Assembly (NCBI GenBank): GCA_025330725.1
Contig: JAIWND010000014.1
Location: 186,001-250,000, forward strand
DNA: 64,000 nucleotides
Direction: 5' to 3'
Source: Chlamydoabsidia padenii
Lineage: Eukaryota; Mucoromycota; Mucoromycetes; Mucorales; Cunninghamellaceae
The number at the start of each line of letters is the position of its first letter. Position 1 is the stretch's first letter. A program made the position numbers and the translations under genes. The notes under the pieces were generated by a model that was given only the letters and a program-made list of their open reading frames with translations, was not told the DNA's origin and did no database searches. This document shows, piece by piece, positions 21,670-32,393 of this stretch.

Positions 21670-23316
21670 ATGAATCACTTTGAGCAACAGTCATCATCCA
21701 TTGCTCCCGAGAAATTACCAAGCATTTCAGTTTTACCATCATTTCCGGAGAATGGATCATCTGTAACTTTTTCTGACCAGCGACCCCCACATAACGATTT
21801 ATATCAAAATGTCGTTTCACCTCCTTTGACACCAGCAGTTTCACCTTCTTCTATGCTGATGGATAATCTAAAGTACCAAAGAAAGTATTCGGTAGATGTT
21901 GGTCCTTTTAGTTTTGGAAGTGGTAATGTCATGCTTCCCCATCATGTATTACAGGAGGAATACAGACGTGGTTCAACCTGCTCATCTGATATGACACCCA
22001 ATCATTCTTCTCTTCATCACCGTCATCATCATTCCCCTCCTCATCTTCAACAGCAAATGCAAATGGAAACTCCCAACCATGACTATCCTTTCCTTCAACC
22101 TTCCCCTATTGATCCTTTTGGTATGGCGGTAGGAAATGATGGCAATCATCCTTATCCGGCTGGAATCATGCAAAAACACTCCGACATTTCAAATTCCGAT
22201 GACCCAACTTTGCAGCAACAGCATAAATTCCGACGTCCTTCCCGTTTGATTGGTCAACCAGGTCCTAATACCCAACACAAACATGTTTGCAAGTACTCTC
22301 ATTGTGGATGGAGCTTTAAAAGATACGAACATTTGAAAAGACATATGTTGGTGCATACGGGTGAAAGGCCGCATGTATGTCCATTTCAGGGTTGCGGGAA
22401 ATGCTTTAGTCGTTCTGATAATTTTCACGCCCATTATCGGACTCATACCAAAAAGGCAATGATTCAACAAAACTCTTCTTTGGCTCCACCCACTGGTAAA
22501 CCTGCCACCAAAAAGCAACAAAAACAACAAGAGCAACAAACAAAACAACAAGAAAATGAACAGCAACAGCATGAACAACAACAGCCTCGATCAATGTTCA
22601 TGTCTGACTTTGATCGCATGAATGTTAATCCGTATGAGATGTATGATCAACGTTCTTCTATTTATTCACATCAGGTAACATACCAATATAAAAACAATAA
22701 CAATAAACAAAAGGACGCCTAGGAAGAAAACTAAAAATCTAAATATAACCAAACCTAATAGGATCATCATCAATATATGCCACCCTATCCAACCTCCTCC
22801 AATGCTTTCCACACTTCTGTGGCCCCTTATTCAAATCCCGCCACTTCAAACGCCGCTCATTCATTCGAAGGCAGCGTGAATGTCCCTTCACCCCAGCATC
22901 CATATAACTATACACCTCCCGCCGATATGTCTTTTTCCAGTAATAACAACACTGCCACCTTATCTTCCTTTCCACCACAATCATCCCCATCCATGCGCCG
23001 AAGCAGCAGTATCAGTAGCAGCAATAGTAGTGGCAAGAGTGGATTAGAGGCCAAAACTCATTGTTGCCCTGTCCATCAATGCCAAAGAAAGTTTAAACGA
23101 TTGGAACATTTAAAGCGACATATGAGAATACATACCATGGAACGACCCTTTGCCTGCACTCAATGTAACAAGACGTTTTCAAGAAGTGATAACCTAAGTC
23201 AACATCAAAAGACTCATAATCGACCAGTCTCTAATCGCAAATCAACACAATCTGACTTTACTATGCATCATCAACAAGAATCTATTTGGTCATCAATGAG
23301 TAATATAGATTGTTAA
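21670..23316 (+). CDS. C2H2 zinc-finger transcription factor with two separate finger pairs
   Basis: Two exons, 21670-22674 and 22762-23316, joined in phase 0 across an intron starting GTAACA and ending AATAG, give 519 residues. The N-terminus is Ser/Pro/His/Gln-rich, like activation regions. Finger pair 1 (about residues 203-262) has a C-x4-C finger with [21 protein letters not shown], then [18 protein letters not shown]. Pair 2 (about 457-510) has [19 protein letters not shown], then [18 protein letters not shown]. Both pairs share the same [FK]KR-EHLKRH/FSRSDN signature typical of fungal stress and morphogenesis regulators of the Msn2/SteA kind. A Gln-rich spacer divides them. The two halves could be taken for separate genes, but the splice keeps the frame. 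DNA binding in the nucleus is expected; the target is unknown. Confidence 0.85.
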
Positions 23317-23827
23317 TACCGAAAAAAAGAAATTATCATCCCCCTTTTTTTCAACTTTTCTCTTTTGGGACATTTGGAGTGCCGCTGCATAATAATGACC
23401 CTCCCCCTTTCATGTCTTCTTTTTTTTTTTTTTATACTTTCACTATTACCACTCTATTGTTTGATTCTATCTATCACACTTCACCTTCATTACCAACTAT
23501 ATGCCTTTGTTTTACATCATTACTACCTTTTTCTAACTTCATAAGTGATTACCCATTTCATGTCTTATCTTTTTTTATATACTAGTTTTTATGCATGAAT
23601 TCTCCTCCACCACCCCCTTTTTACACATACATACTTTTACCTAATGATGATTTAATAAACTTAAACAAGTTGTCAACCCATTATAATGTCTATTGTGTCG
23701 GTGTATATAAGAATAATGTCTTTATTGATACAAAATAAATAATAAGGAGTCATCACATATATATATATATATATATAGATGCAATATATAAATAGTATAA
23801 CTATAGCTTAAGGGAGAGTGGTATGAT
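23317..23827. other. Intergenic between convergent zinc-finger and phosphotransferase genes
   Basis: T-rich 3' flank with AATAAA-type signals near 23652 and 23732 and a TA repeat at about 23758-23777. No ORF supported. Confidence 0.5.
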
Positions 23828-25380
23828 CTAAAAAGTATGGTATTGAGAGGAGTCCGAGTTATTTGGTGGTGGAAGACCTTGTTCTTCAGTATCGACATCT
23901 TGTTGATTATGTGTAGATTTGTTCCGAGCGATCACGAGGCATCGGATACCAAGGTAGTTGCAGAATCCATCAATCACCAGAATCACCCAAACGCCATAGA
24001 TCACCACATATGCAACTAATTCTGTCCACAGTAGCACAAGTTCAAAGTGCCCTGATATCAATTGACTATATATTATATATGTATATATGAGTCATTTTGG
24101 CATATCATCATTATCTGTATCAACTACTTACATTCCGATCATAGCAGGAGCATTGATCAATACAGCCATAACAATCACTGGAGTTACCATAGCCAAAAGA
24201 TTAGGAAAAGGAGACCTTGTCAAATGAGCGAGAATGATAGATGAAGCCATCAGACCAAATAAGGTACCATTTGCCAATGCGAATAGGAGAAAGTGACCAC
24301 CTGTCATAATGATGGAATGAGAAGACATGCACCAGTAGTATTGAGCAATCGCAAACACAGCCATTGGAAGCAACGATCTACTGGCTGCTTCCCCAACATG
24401 AATCCCTTTTTGCCGACAAGCCTGATACATCGAATGGAAGACCACCGTACAATGAGTCATGACAAAAAAGATCAAAGTCCCCCACACAAATAATTGAGCA
24501 CCGGTCGTTCCAGGTGGTAATAAGTTCGATATCCATGATAAGCTTGGAACTGTGTCCCATGGCACATGCCATGAAGAGACACCTAATAAAAAAAAAACAC
24601 AAGAAGAGTTAGCCATAAAAAAAAAAAAAAAAAAAAAAAGAGAGAAGGCAGATCATGCTAATGTTCGAGTTTACCATAAATCCAAGTCCAAAGGAAGGCC
24701 ATGCAAGTAAGAATGATTCCTTCAGTGGGACCGTTCACAACACCAAGATATAAGACACCTGTATAATACTCCTCCGCTGTTGAGAGATAAAAGCCGGCCA
24801 TAGTGGTGATGAAGAGTACGATGGTCAGGGTGGAATGACCTAAACCGAGAGCAGTGATTTGTAAGATGGCAACATAGGTGGTGTTGAGTGCATCGCATCC
24901 GTGATCGAATAATTCACCAAGAGGAGACGACGTGCCAGTCCTTCGTGCTTGTTTCCCATCCACGTTATCAAAAGTCGAATAAAGCCAGAGTCCAAGAGCA
25001 AACGACAAGTAGATCCAGGAAGGTGCATTGGTCCCCAGAAAGTCGGGGGCATAAACACACACAAGTATGACGTTGAATATCATGAAGAAGAGACCGATTA
25101 GTGTGATGAGATTAGGCCTAGGTATTCATATCCCCCCCAGAAAAAAAAAGATGTTCTGATCGTTAGTAGGAGTAAGGTAAGTATTTATATATTCTTTTTT
25201 TTCATAGACTTACGCTATCCATAAAGGAAACAGTTCTATAGCCCAATTCCAGTAATGTCGCAAAATATACTTGGTGATGTATGATTTGTCAACTGCCGCA
25301 TATTTATAAAAGCGTAGGTTTTCCAAACTTTCTTGGCTTGGAAAGTCAGTATCCAACCAACGTCGAAGGTGAGATGCCAT
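23828..25380 (-). CDS. CDP-choline/CDP-ethanolamine:diacylglycerol phosphotransferase (CPT1/EPT1 family)
   Basis: Last step of the Kennedy pathway: transfers phosphocholine or phosphoethanolamine from the CDP form to diacylglycerol in ER/Golgi membranes. Four exons, 25380-25214, 25117-24675, 24582-24132 and 24065-23828, give 432 residues. The CDP-alcohol phosphotransferase signature DG-x2-AR-x8-G-x3-D-x3-D is complete at Asp109, Gly110, Ala113, Arg114, Gly123, Asp127 and Asp131. APNLITLIGL precedes it, as in the family. Multiple hydrophobic segments follow (about 8-10 helices). A disordered acidic tail ends the protein. The sequence alone does not settle choline versus ethanolamine preference. 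A motif related to TTTGAAACCCCGC lies about 80 bp upstream of the start. Confidence 0.94.
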
Positions 25381-26029
25381 TAAAAAATAAAGTGAAAGCG
25401 AAAAGGAAAGGACTAAAGTAGGCTAAAAAATTTTACCAACATTTATTCCTCACCGATTTTGAAACCCCGCCATGAAAGACCAGTTTGGCATGAGAGTTGC
25501 TCCGATCTGTCAATGGAAGACTCCTATTTCTTTTGTTTCTAAGCATTCCTCTTTCCAATAATGCAGCCAAATCACTTTATCTTATTACATCAAGGTTCAC
25601 TAGCCACAATTTGGGATCATGCCCAAATCTAAATGAAAAAAAAGCTTATTTTCTTTGATTTTGCCACTAACAAGAATAGGGTATGAGGCTGGTCAAAAGC
25701 CAATGGGGGCTGATAATCCCGAAACCGAAAACGAGATAGTATGTGTTTCGATAAATGATGCACTTTATCAAGTTTCGTGATGAAGATTTTCACAGGTTAC
25801 TATGACATCACTTTTAATACTAGTTTTATTAATTAATTAATTAAACAAAAGCAACAATGAAATATACGATGTTTAAAAGTAGTTGAAAGAAATGATCAAA
25901 AGCAATCGTACATAGGAAAAAAAAAATCAAAAAGTCAGTGCTGGGGAATTCGTTCGATTTTTAGGATTACGTCTAGAAGTAGTCAATCAAATCAATAAAA
26001 AATGAGTGATAAAAAAGATGGAATCTTTT

Positions 26030-26640
26030 ATTAGGCGTCAAATGATTATGGTATTTAGATTAAAAGCCAAGCAGTGTCAATCTGTTTGAACTTGCGATGA
26101 CTTTTACCTGGTCATGAAACCCACTTCGTATTCAAAACCCGCTTTACCTTGATTCCTTACTAAGATTTTAGATGGGTTCTCCTCGCTCCGTTGTTAAAGG
26201 ATGCTAATGATTAAAGTGGTGATGTGAATACTATAACCCATTTCCAATATACTTTACCGCAAAAGTCAAGCACCAAAACCCTTGTGCCAGTCAGTCCAAG
26301 CTTGTAATGAGTTTTATCTGTCTTTTGCAAGAAAAAAGGACGAAGACTTTTTACAGACAGAAGCAAAAACCATTTTCAAATCCCGCCAGTCCCTAGCCAG
26401 AGTTGGAAGGAACTTTACCGTTCCATTGTCAACGGATGCTAATGATTAAAGTGGCCATGTGGACATTATGATTCATTTCCAACATACATTACCGCAAGCT
26501 CAAGTACCAATACCCTTGTGTTAGTATATTTATACTTGCAATGACTTTTACCTTTTCTTTGCGACGAAAGGTATTTTTTTTCCATGTGGACGAAAGAAAG
26601 CTTCATTTTCAAACACCGAACACCACAATTCAATGCGCCT
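26030..26640 (+). repeat. Cluster of about 230-bp degenerate interspersed repeats (copies 1-3)
   Basis: Successive units share landmarks in the same order: a TTTCAAATCCCGC-like left arm, ACTAAGATTT, CTCGCTCC, ATGCTAATGATTAAAGTGG (26201 and 26436), TTTCCAA, TTACCGCAA and GCAATGACTTTTACCT. Left arms start near 26140, 26374 and 26604, so the unit is about 230 bp. The same unit recurs at 49200-50023 and, inverted, at 61309-61748. Confidence 0.8.
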
Positions 26641-26714
26641 GCATGATCATGGAGAGGAAGCGTTGTCAGTCGAGATTTCGTTACTCGTTGTAGGGTCCAA
26701 ATTTATATATGCTG

Positions 26715-26872
26715 TCTCTCTCCACCCATATTCTCCCCGTGCCCACTCTTTGCGAGGGCACTCACTCTACAAAAAAAAAAAAAAGATTCAACTACTCACT
26801 CTACTATGTTTTGTGAAACTCCCTCTCTACCCACCTTCGCCCGTGCTCCCCTCTTTGCGAGGGCACTCCATT
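26715..26872. repeat. Direct repeat with core CTCTTTGCGAGGGCACTC
   Basis: Two copies of about 50 bp, roughly 100 bp apart, share CCGTGCYC and then CTCTTTGCGAGGGCACTC. They flank a poly-A run. Confidence 0.75.
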
Positions 26873-27153
26873 TGATTTCAGGCACCAAATTGAATACTGA
26901 TCCAAGAGAGGGATTGTCTACTAGGGTATATACTCTCGAGTAAAGTGTTTCTATCAAAAGGATCTAATGCAGAGCTTTTTAATTGTTATGTAAGCTTTAA
27001 TTAGATTAACCATGCGGAGTGTGAACATTGATATTTGAAGAAAACTAAACTCATGCTAATGAAAATTTAATCATACTTTTTTTCTTCTTTTCTTTTTCTG
27101 ATCTCTCCTCTTCTTTACTTTATACCTATCAACAGAGAAAAACAAAAACAAAG

Positions 27154-28586
27154 ATGGCTCAGTACTTATCGTTTATGCATGACATGAATGTTTACACTTC
27201 TGATCTCAACATTCACACCCCGCCCATTATGCCCGACAGTATTAAGAAATCATACGAACAGCAATTGCTGCCTGTTCGTCAACAGAGCCTGCCCTATTAT
27301 CAGCAACCACCCACATCTTTTCCACCATCAATCCCGATTCCCATAAGAAAATCAAGTATTTCTGTAGTTACAGCACCACGGCGTAAGAACAAGGACCCTT
27401 TTTCATCCTCTGTCAAGCAAGCGAGACGAAAGATATCAGGTAAACGTTCTACTATAATAATCACTGTAATAAATGACTAACTAATCATAACATGCAAAAA
27501 GTGAGACATCGCTCGAGCAAGTCAGAAACGGCTTTGGTGGTGAAAGTCAATCCCCACCGACGGTATTCTACAAACGCGGCAAAAAGGAATCAAGAGCAGC
27601 AGGATCTGTTGAGTTATTACTATTCATCATTTACTTTTCAAATCAACCCTCACCATCAATCTTGTTTATCGGTTATAATGAACTGCTTATTGGAATCTAG
27701 TTATCGCCATCAGAAGATGTTTTGGCATGGCATTGAAATAGTGGTAAGGATTCCAAATCAAGAAAATTCAAATGCTGTCATTCAAAATCCTTTTTTCCCT
27801 ACTTTTTTTATTTTTATTAAAAAAATCTCTTTTTCTCTCTTTAATCACACAATGACTCTTGTAGGATCAGCTTTTGGTATTACTAGACACAACAAATCGA
27901 CAAGTGGCGACGAATGCTGCCAGTGCGCTTCCTCTTATACAAATCAATGGTCCACCTCTTGATTCCATATCTGACTCTGATCAACTTCTTTATCGATTAC
28001 CTACCACCACAAACGTTCCATTGTCCTTGAAACAACAACAACAAGAAGCTTCCAAACTAACTGGTAAGAAAACTAATACAATAACGCTGATGGTAATAAT
28101 GAAATCAATTAGGAATGGAACTCTCATACACTTTTTTTTTTGTGTTAGAATCTTACCAAAGTGTGTTTATTCCACTAAGCAAGTGTTATGCACCCCGATG
28201 CACACGTAACCAGACTTGTTACAGTATATCCTGTCCCAACAAAATTGTAAGTACTAATGAAAAAGAATAGAATTTAACTGTGTAGCTCATATGAATGTTC
28301 TTTTTTTTTTTTTCCAAGGCGACACCAACCACCACCACCAATATATCGATACCATCAAAAATACAACCCATTGGTCAACAACAGCAACAACATGCTCTTT
28401 GGATCCATTCTGTGCCAAGAACTATTGTTTCCACCACTTTACCTGCTGAACGATATCGACAAGAAGCCATCTACGAACTTATTCAAACTGAAGTTGATTT
28501 CGTGGGTCATCTCCGATACATTAAAAAGGTAACAACCGACTCGGCAAATCATACAAAGTTTAAATCTCTCCCCCACCCTTTAACCC

Positions 28587-28629
<43 letters not shown>

Positions 28630-29809
28630 TTTATATATAGTTTTGGATTGAACCTTTGGAATTGAAGGATACCACGATTGTACGACAAGTGTTTTGGAAT
28701 TGGTTGGATGTCTTACGGGTGAATACAGGATTGATGGATACTTTAGTGACCCGACAACAACAAGATCATCGAATCACCCACGTGGGACCCATGTTACTGG
28801 CTCATGTCGGACAATTTGAACCATTTATTGTTTATGGCTCTCACCAGCTGGTTGGTAAATTTTATTTGGAATTACAAAAGAAACGGAGTTCCTGGTTTGC
28901 TCAATTTGTCAAGGTAAGATCGTGTTATATATATGTATATATATTATAATGGAACCTTGTAACTCTTTAATCTAATGTTATAATATATGTATTCGGAATA
29001 GGAAACTGAACAAAGACCCGAATCGGAAAGGCTGGAATTAAATGGCTACTTGACCAAGGTGACAACTCGATTAGCAAGGTACCCGATTCTTCTCAACAAT
29101 ATATTGCACTGGACACCTGCTAATCATCCTGACCATGAATCACTCGGCCGGGTACTAGAAATCCTTGGTCAATTCCTACAACGTTTGGATCATCAAGTAG
29201 GTCTAGTCTCACATCAATTTGAACTGGAACAATTCTCTGAACGACTGGTATTCAACAAATTCACTCATCAACAGTCTTTGGTAAGTATGAAACAACAACA
29301 GGTACGCATATTTTGCTAACGTACTTGATATTATTATTATTATTATTATTGCATCTCTATAGGATTTCGATCTGAAATCACCTCATCGTCGACTGGTACA
29401 TCAAGGCCGGATGCAGCGCACCTCATTGGATGGCGATATTCAAGTCTTCCTTTTTGATCATTTACTTGTCTTCACCAAAGTGAAAATTCACCACCATTTA
29501 GAATACTATCGTCCCTTTGGAAAGGTAAAGAGTAGAATAACAAATGATATTACCACCTGTTTGATATTAATGCATTCTCTCTTTTCATAGTGGATTCCTT
29601 TGGAGCACCTGACATTTGCTTTACACGATCAAGTTTTAGAAGACAAAAAGGCAATCGGACCAACGAATGGACATCTCCTCTATCTCATCACATTCCAACA
29701 CAAGAACCAAGTAGGAAGCACTCCCATCACTCTTGTCACACCAAATGAAATCAGTCGGCGTAATTGGGTAGAAAAGCTGACACGGACTATCGACAAAGTG
29801 TTAGTATAG
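27154..29809 (+). CDS. Rho GTPase exchange factor (Rom1/Rom2-like DH-PH protein without CNH domain)
   Basis: Nine exons, 27154-27439, 27502-27743, 27865-28063, 28149-28246, 28319-28528, 28641-28913, 29002-29280, 29363-29524 and 29591-29809, give 655 residues with consistent phase. The N-terminal part has a domain with FQINPHHQSCLSVIMNCLLE and a Cys-rich segment (CYAPRCTRNQTCYSISCP) also found upstream of the DH domain in fungal Rho1 GEFs. The DH domain starts at about residue 318 (RYRQEAIYELIQTEVDFV) and includes LNGYLTKVTTRLARYPILL. A PH domain fills 530-655. Rom2-type proteins normally continue with about 300 residues of citron-homology (CNH) domain; here a stop follows the PH domain. Likely activates Rho1 at growth sites for wall synthesis. 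Confidence 0.88.
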
Positions 29810-30118
29810 TGATGTAGGGTTAGATCGCTGGTCAACGAGGGGGACTAGAATAGACTTTTTTTTTTTTTTTTTTTTTTGGTGGTTGGACCATCTACATAAT
29901 AAACTTTTTACTGTATACTCTCACATATATTATCCATTTTAACTAGCTTTGTTTATTAATAATGAAGATTATCATAATGAATGTATATATACTAAAAGAA
30001 AGAATGTTGTTCATAAATACATACTAATGAAGGTAAATGGTAAGATCATGTACAAGGAAATCAGTAAAAGGGACTATATTTATAGAATGGACCAGCATAT
30101 AAAAGGGAGTGTGTGTGT

Positions 30119-30147
30119 GAATGAATGAATGAATGAATGAATGAATG
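30119..30147. repeat. GAAT tetranucleotide microsatellite
   Basis: About seven tandem GAAT units, following a short TG repeat. Confidence 0.95.
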
Positions 30148-30249
30148 GGTGATTATATAAAAAAACATCGATCGATCGAGTTGAGGGAGGTTTGTTATAT
30201 GTTTTGTTGATTGCTTTATATGGATATGTCAGCAGTTAGGTTTGGTGGT

Positions 30250-30363
30250 TTATGCATGAGGACAATGGCTTTCATGAGAGAATTGTGATACATCAACACC
30301 GCATACAGGACAAAAGCTTGAATCATTATGTTGATGGGTCATGATAGAGTACTGGTAAACCAT
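30250..30363 (-). CDS. Possible short ORF with Cys/His zinc-binding pattern
   Basis: A 37-codon ORF, MVYQYSIMTHQ onward, ends FCPVCGVDVSQFSHESHC-PHA. The Cys-x2-Cys-x8-His-x3-Cys arrangement resembles a small UBZ-like zinc knuckle. It may be a stand-alone micro-ORF, a last exon of an unseen gene (CAG precedes the ORF interior), or chance. The longer open frame upstream reads through a poly-T stretch and is not convincing. Confidence 0.2.
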   Translation of the reverse strand: MVYQYSIMTHQHNDSSFCPVCGVDVSQFSHESHCPHA

Positions 30364-32393
30364 TGTTGTTATAAAGTAATGTGAATAAAACAAGTAAAGA
30401 TAGAAAAAAAAAAAAAGGACAAAGAAAGGTGCCTTGACAGCTTTTATATCTATATTATTTAAATCCCGACCGACGAATCGGTGTTTAAACCCCTGTTTTT
30501 TGCCAATGTTGCACGAACTGCATCTGGTTTTATATTGGTTGTCAAAGCAGGAATCCCATTTTAAACTTCGTCGTATGATGCGCCACAATCGAGTAGATAT
30601 TCGATCTCTTTTTTACCTGTGTTGATGATACTCAGAACGAATAAGAAACCATCCTACTTCTTTATGATGACTATTCGGGAAGAATATGCATGAATCATGG
30701 CACCTTCTTTTTTTTTTTTTTGTTTCCATTCCAATGCCATGAAATGTATTGTTTTACAAAAAAGTAAGATACCACCATGATTTAAATTATCAAATTATGA
30801 TAGTTTATTGTGATGGACCCCGATGAATGAGATTACCCCCCTGAACTCCTTATTCTGTAAAAAAAAAGGCGGCGTTTGAAAATGCGCAAATTTCTCGATG
30901 ATCACTCCACTTGCATGACCAAAAGAGAAGATACTCTTTAAATCAGAACTACTTTCACGCGATACTCATTGAACTATTATTTTGAACATACACACACACA
31001 CACACACACGAAAAAGGGGATTCTTTGTTTAAGGTTATAATGAAACTCATCTTCAACGAACCATACAATGTACTGCATATCATCAGGTTTGGGAATTTTC
31101 AAATCCAGGTAGATTAGCCTGGTTACTTGATTGTTTTGAAGGAATGTGGCACCAAGTTAGATGGAAAAAAGGGTTAGTGTGACATTAAACAGTGGAGGAA
31201 CATGGAGAAAACGTGAAAAAAATTAACCTCCCCTCATCGTATCAAAGAAAGTCACTCTTTTTAAGGAAGGTTATTATGAGTAGACCTGTCAAGATGTCAA
31301 AATGGGCTTGGATTTGAAAACTCCGATATAGCGAAGAGAGGAGACATCTTCAGCCAATCAGATTCAAAAGAGAAAACCATTCCGGATAAATGTAATAGAG
31401 AACGTGGCTATGTAATAATATATTGCGATATCCGCAGGGAGAGTAGTGTTTCACCCATGTGATGATGAACATGCTTCCTCTTTTTCTTCCTTCACGCCAA
31501 ATTCGGCTCATATATTAAAAGCCAGCGGTTTCGGTTGATGCCACCCCGATGCTTTGCGATCTGAAAACACATCTTGACGAAAATGTTACTTTTTCCTCTT
31601 TTGGGGGAGGCAGGTCAAATCGATCGAGATGAATCGTCCTTTTTTTTTTTTTTGTTGGGAGATCGTTATTGAAGATCCGGTAATACCCAGTAAGGTATTA
31701 TACTTCCATCGATGATATGTTTTTGACAGTGGGTAATGAACTTGATTGGTACAGTAAATACTGGTTCAAAGTGCGGTGGAATCGATCCTTTCTCTTTTGA
31801 TGTGCATCGATTTTTTCTTTTTCTGCTTTTATCATTTCATGATCATGCATGACATCTATTTAGATCCCCCAGGGTGCAAATGACTTGACGCCATTACTGT
31901 TTCCAGCTTTTCAAATCCCGCTCCCCGTTTTGCATGAATGATAGTAAATACACATCACAAGAATCAAAGACTGATCATTGTGAAATACCATTCCAATCAA
32001 GTTAAAACAGTTCTGCAACAAAAAGATATCACAGGACATTTATGTAACAAGGTCAAAATTAAAATTGAATGCATTTTTAGTTGACAAGAAGGTATTTTAT
32101 TAAAAAAGGCAATATGTAGCTATTTTGTATAAAGTAAGATCAATAGACACTATAGTAAAACCAAGATAATGGGGTTAAGATATTCAATCTGGAGGTGTTT
32201 AATGTATTGGTTTCCAATTCATCCATTTGTGTGTGACATGGATATATGGCGCTTGTGGTTTAGATATTTTCCAGAGTAGATTGTATAAGCAAAGATAATA
32301 CTAATTTGAGTTTTATTCGGTTAAATACAGTAGTGATGATGTCGCTGATGGTGATAATTTGATGTATAAAGTATGACGTCCATGTCTTGACTG

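Larger units (their letters stand above)
25381..27153. other. Divergent intergenic region containing a repeat cluster
   Basis: Separates the phosphotransferase (minus) and RhoGEF (plus) genes. It contains the repeat family copies at 26030-26640 and a direct repeat at 26715-26770 and 26815-26872. A short plus ORF at 26633-26875 spans this repeat and is not supported as a gene. Confidence 0.5.
29810..32393. other. Long intergenic region between convergent RhoGEF and orphan genes
   Basis: No firm gene in 2.6 kb. It contains a GAAT tetranucleotide repeat (30119-30147), a CA repeat (about 30990-31009), and copies of the recurrent motif at 30458-30468 (TTTAAATCCCG) and 31909-31921 (TTTCAAATCCCGC, followed by TGCATGAATG). 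A short Cys/His ORF on the minus strand is listed separately. Confidence 0.5.

Noticed and set aside
22675..22776. Zinc-finger region as two separate genes
   Set aside because: The intron joins both halves in phase 0 with good splice sites, and no promoter-like gap or leader lies between them.
26633..26875. 80-codon plus ORF
   Set aside because: Spans the direct repeat and a poly-Lys run; no similarity.
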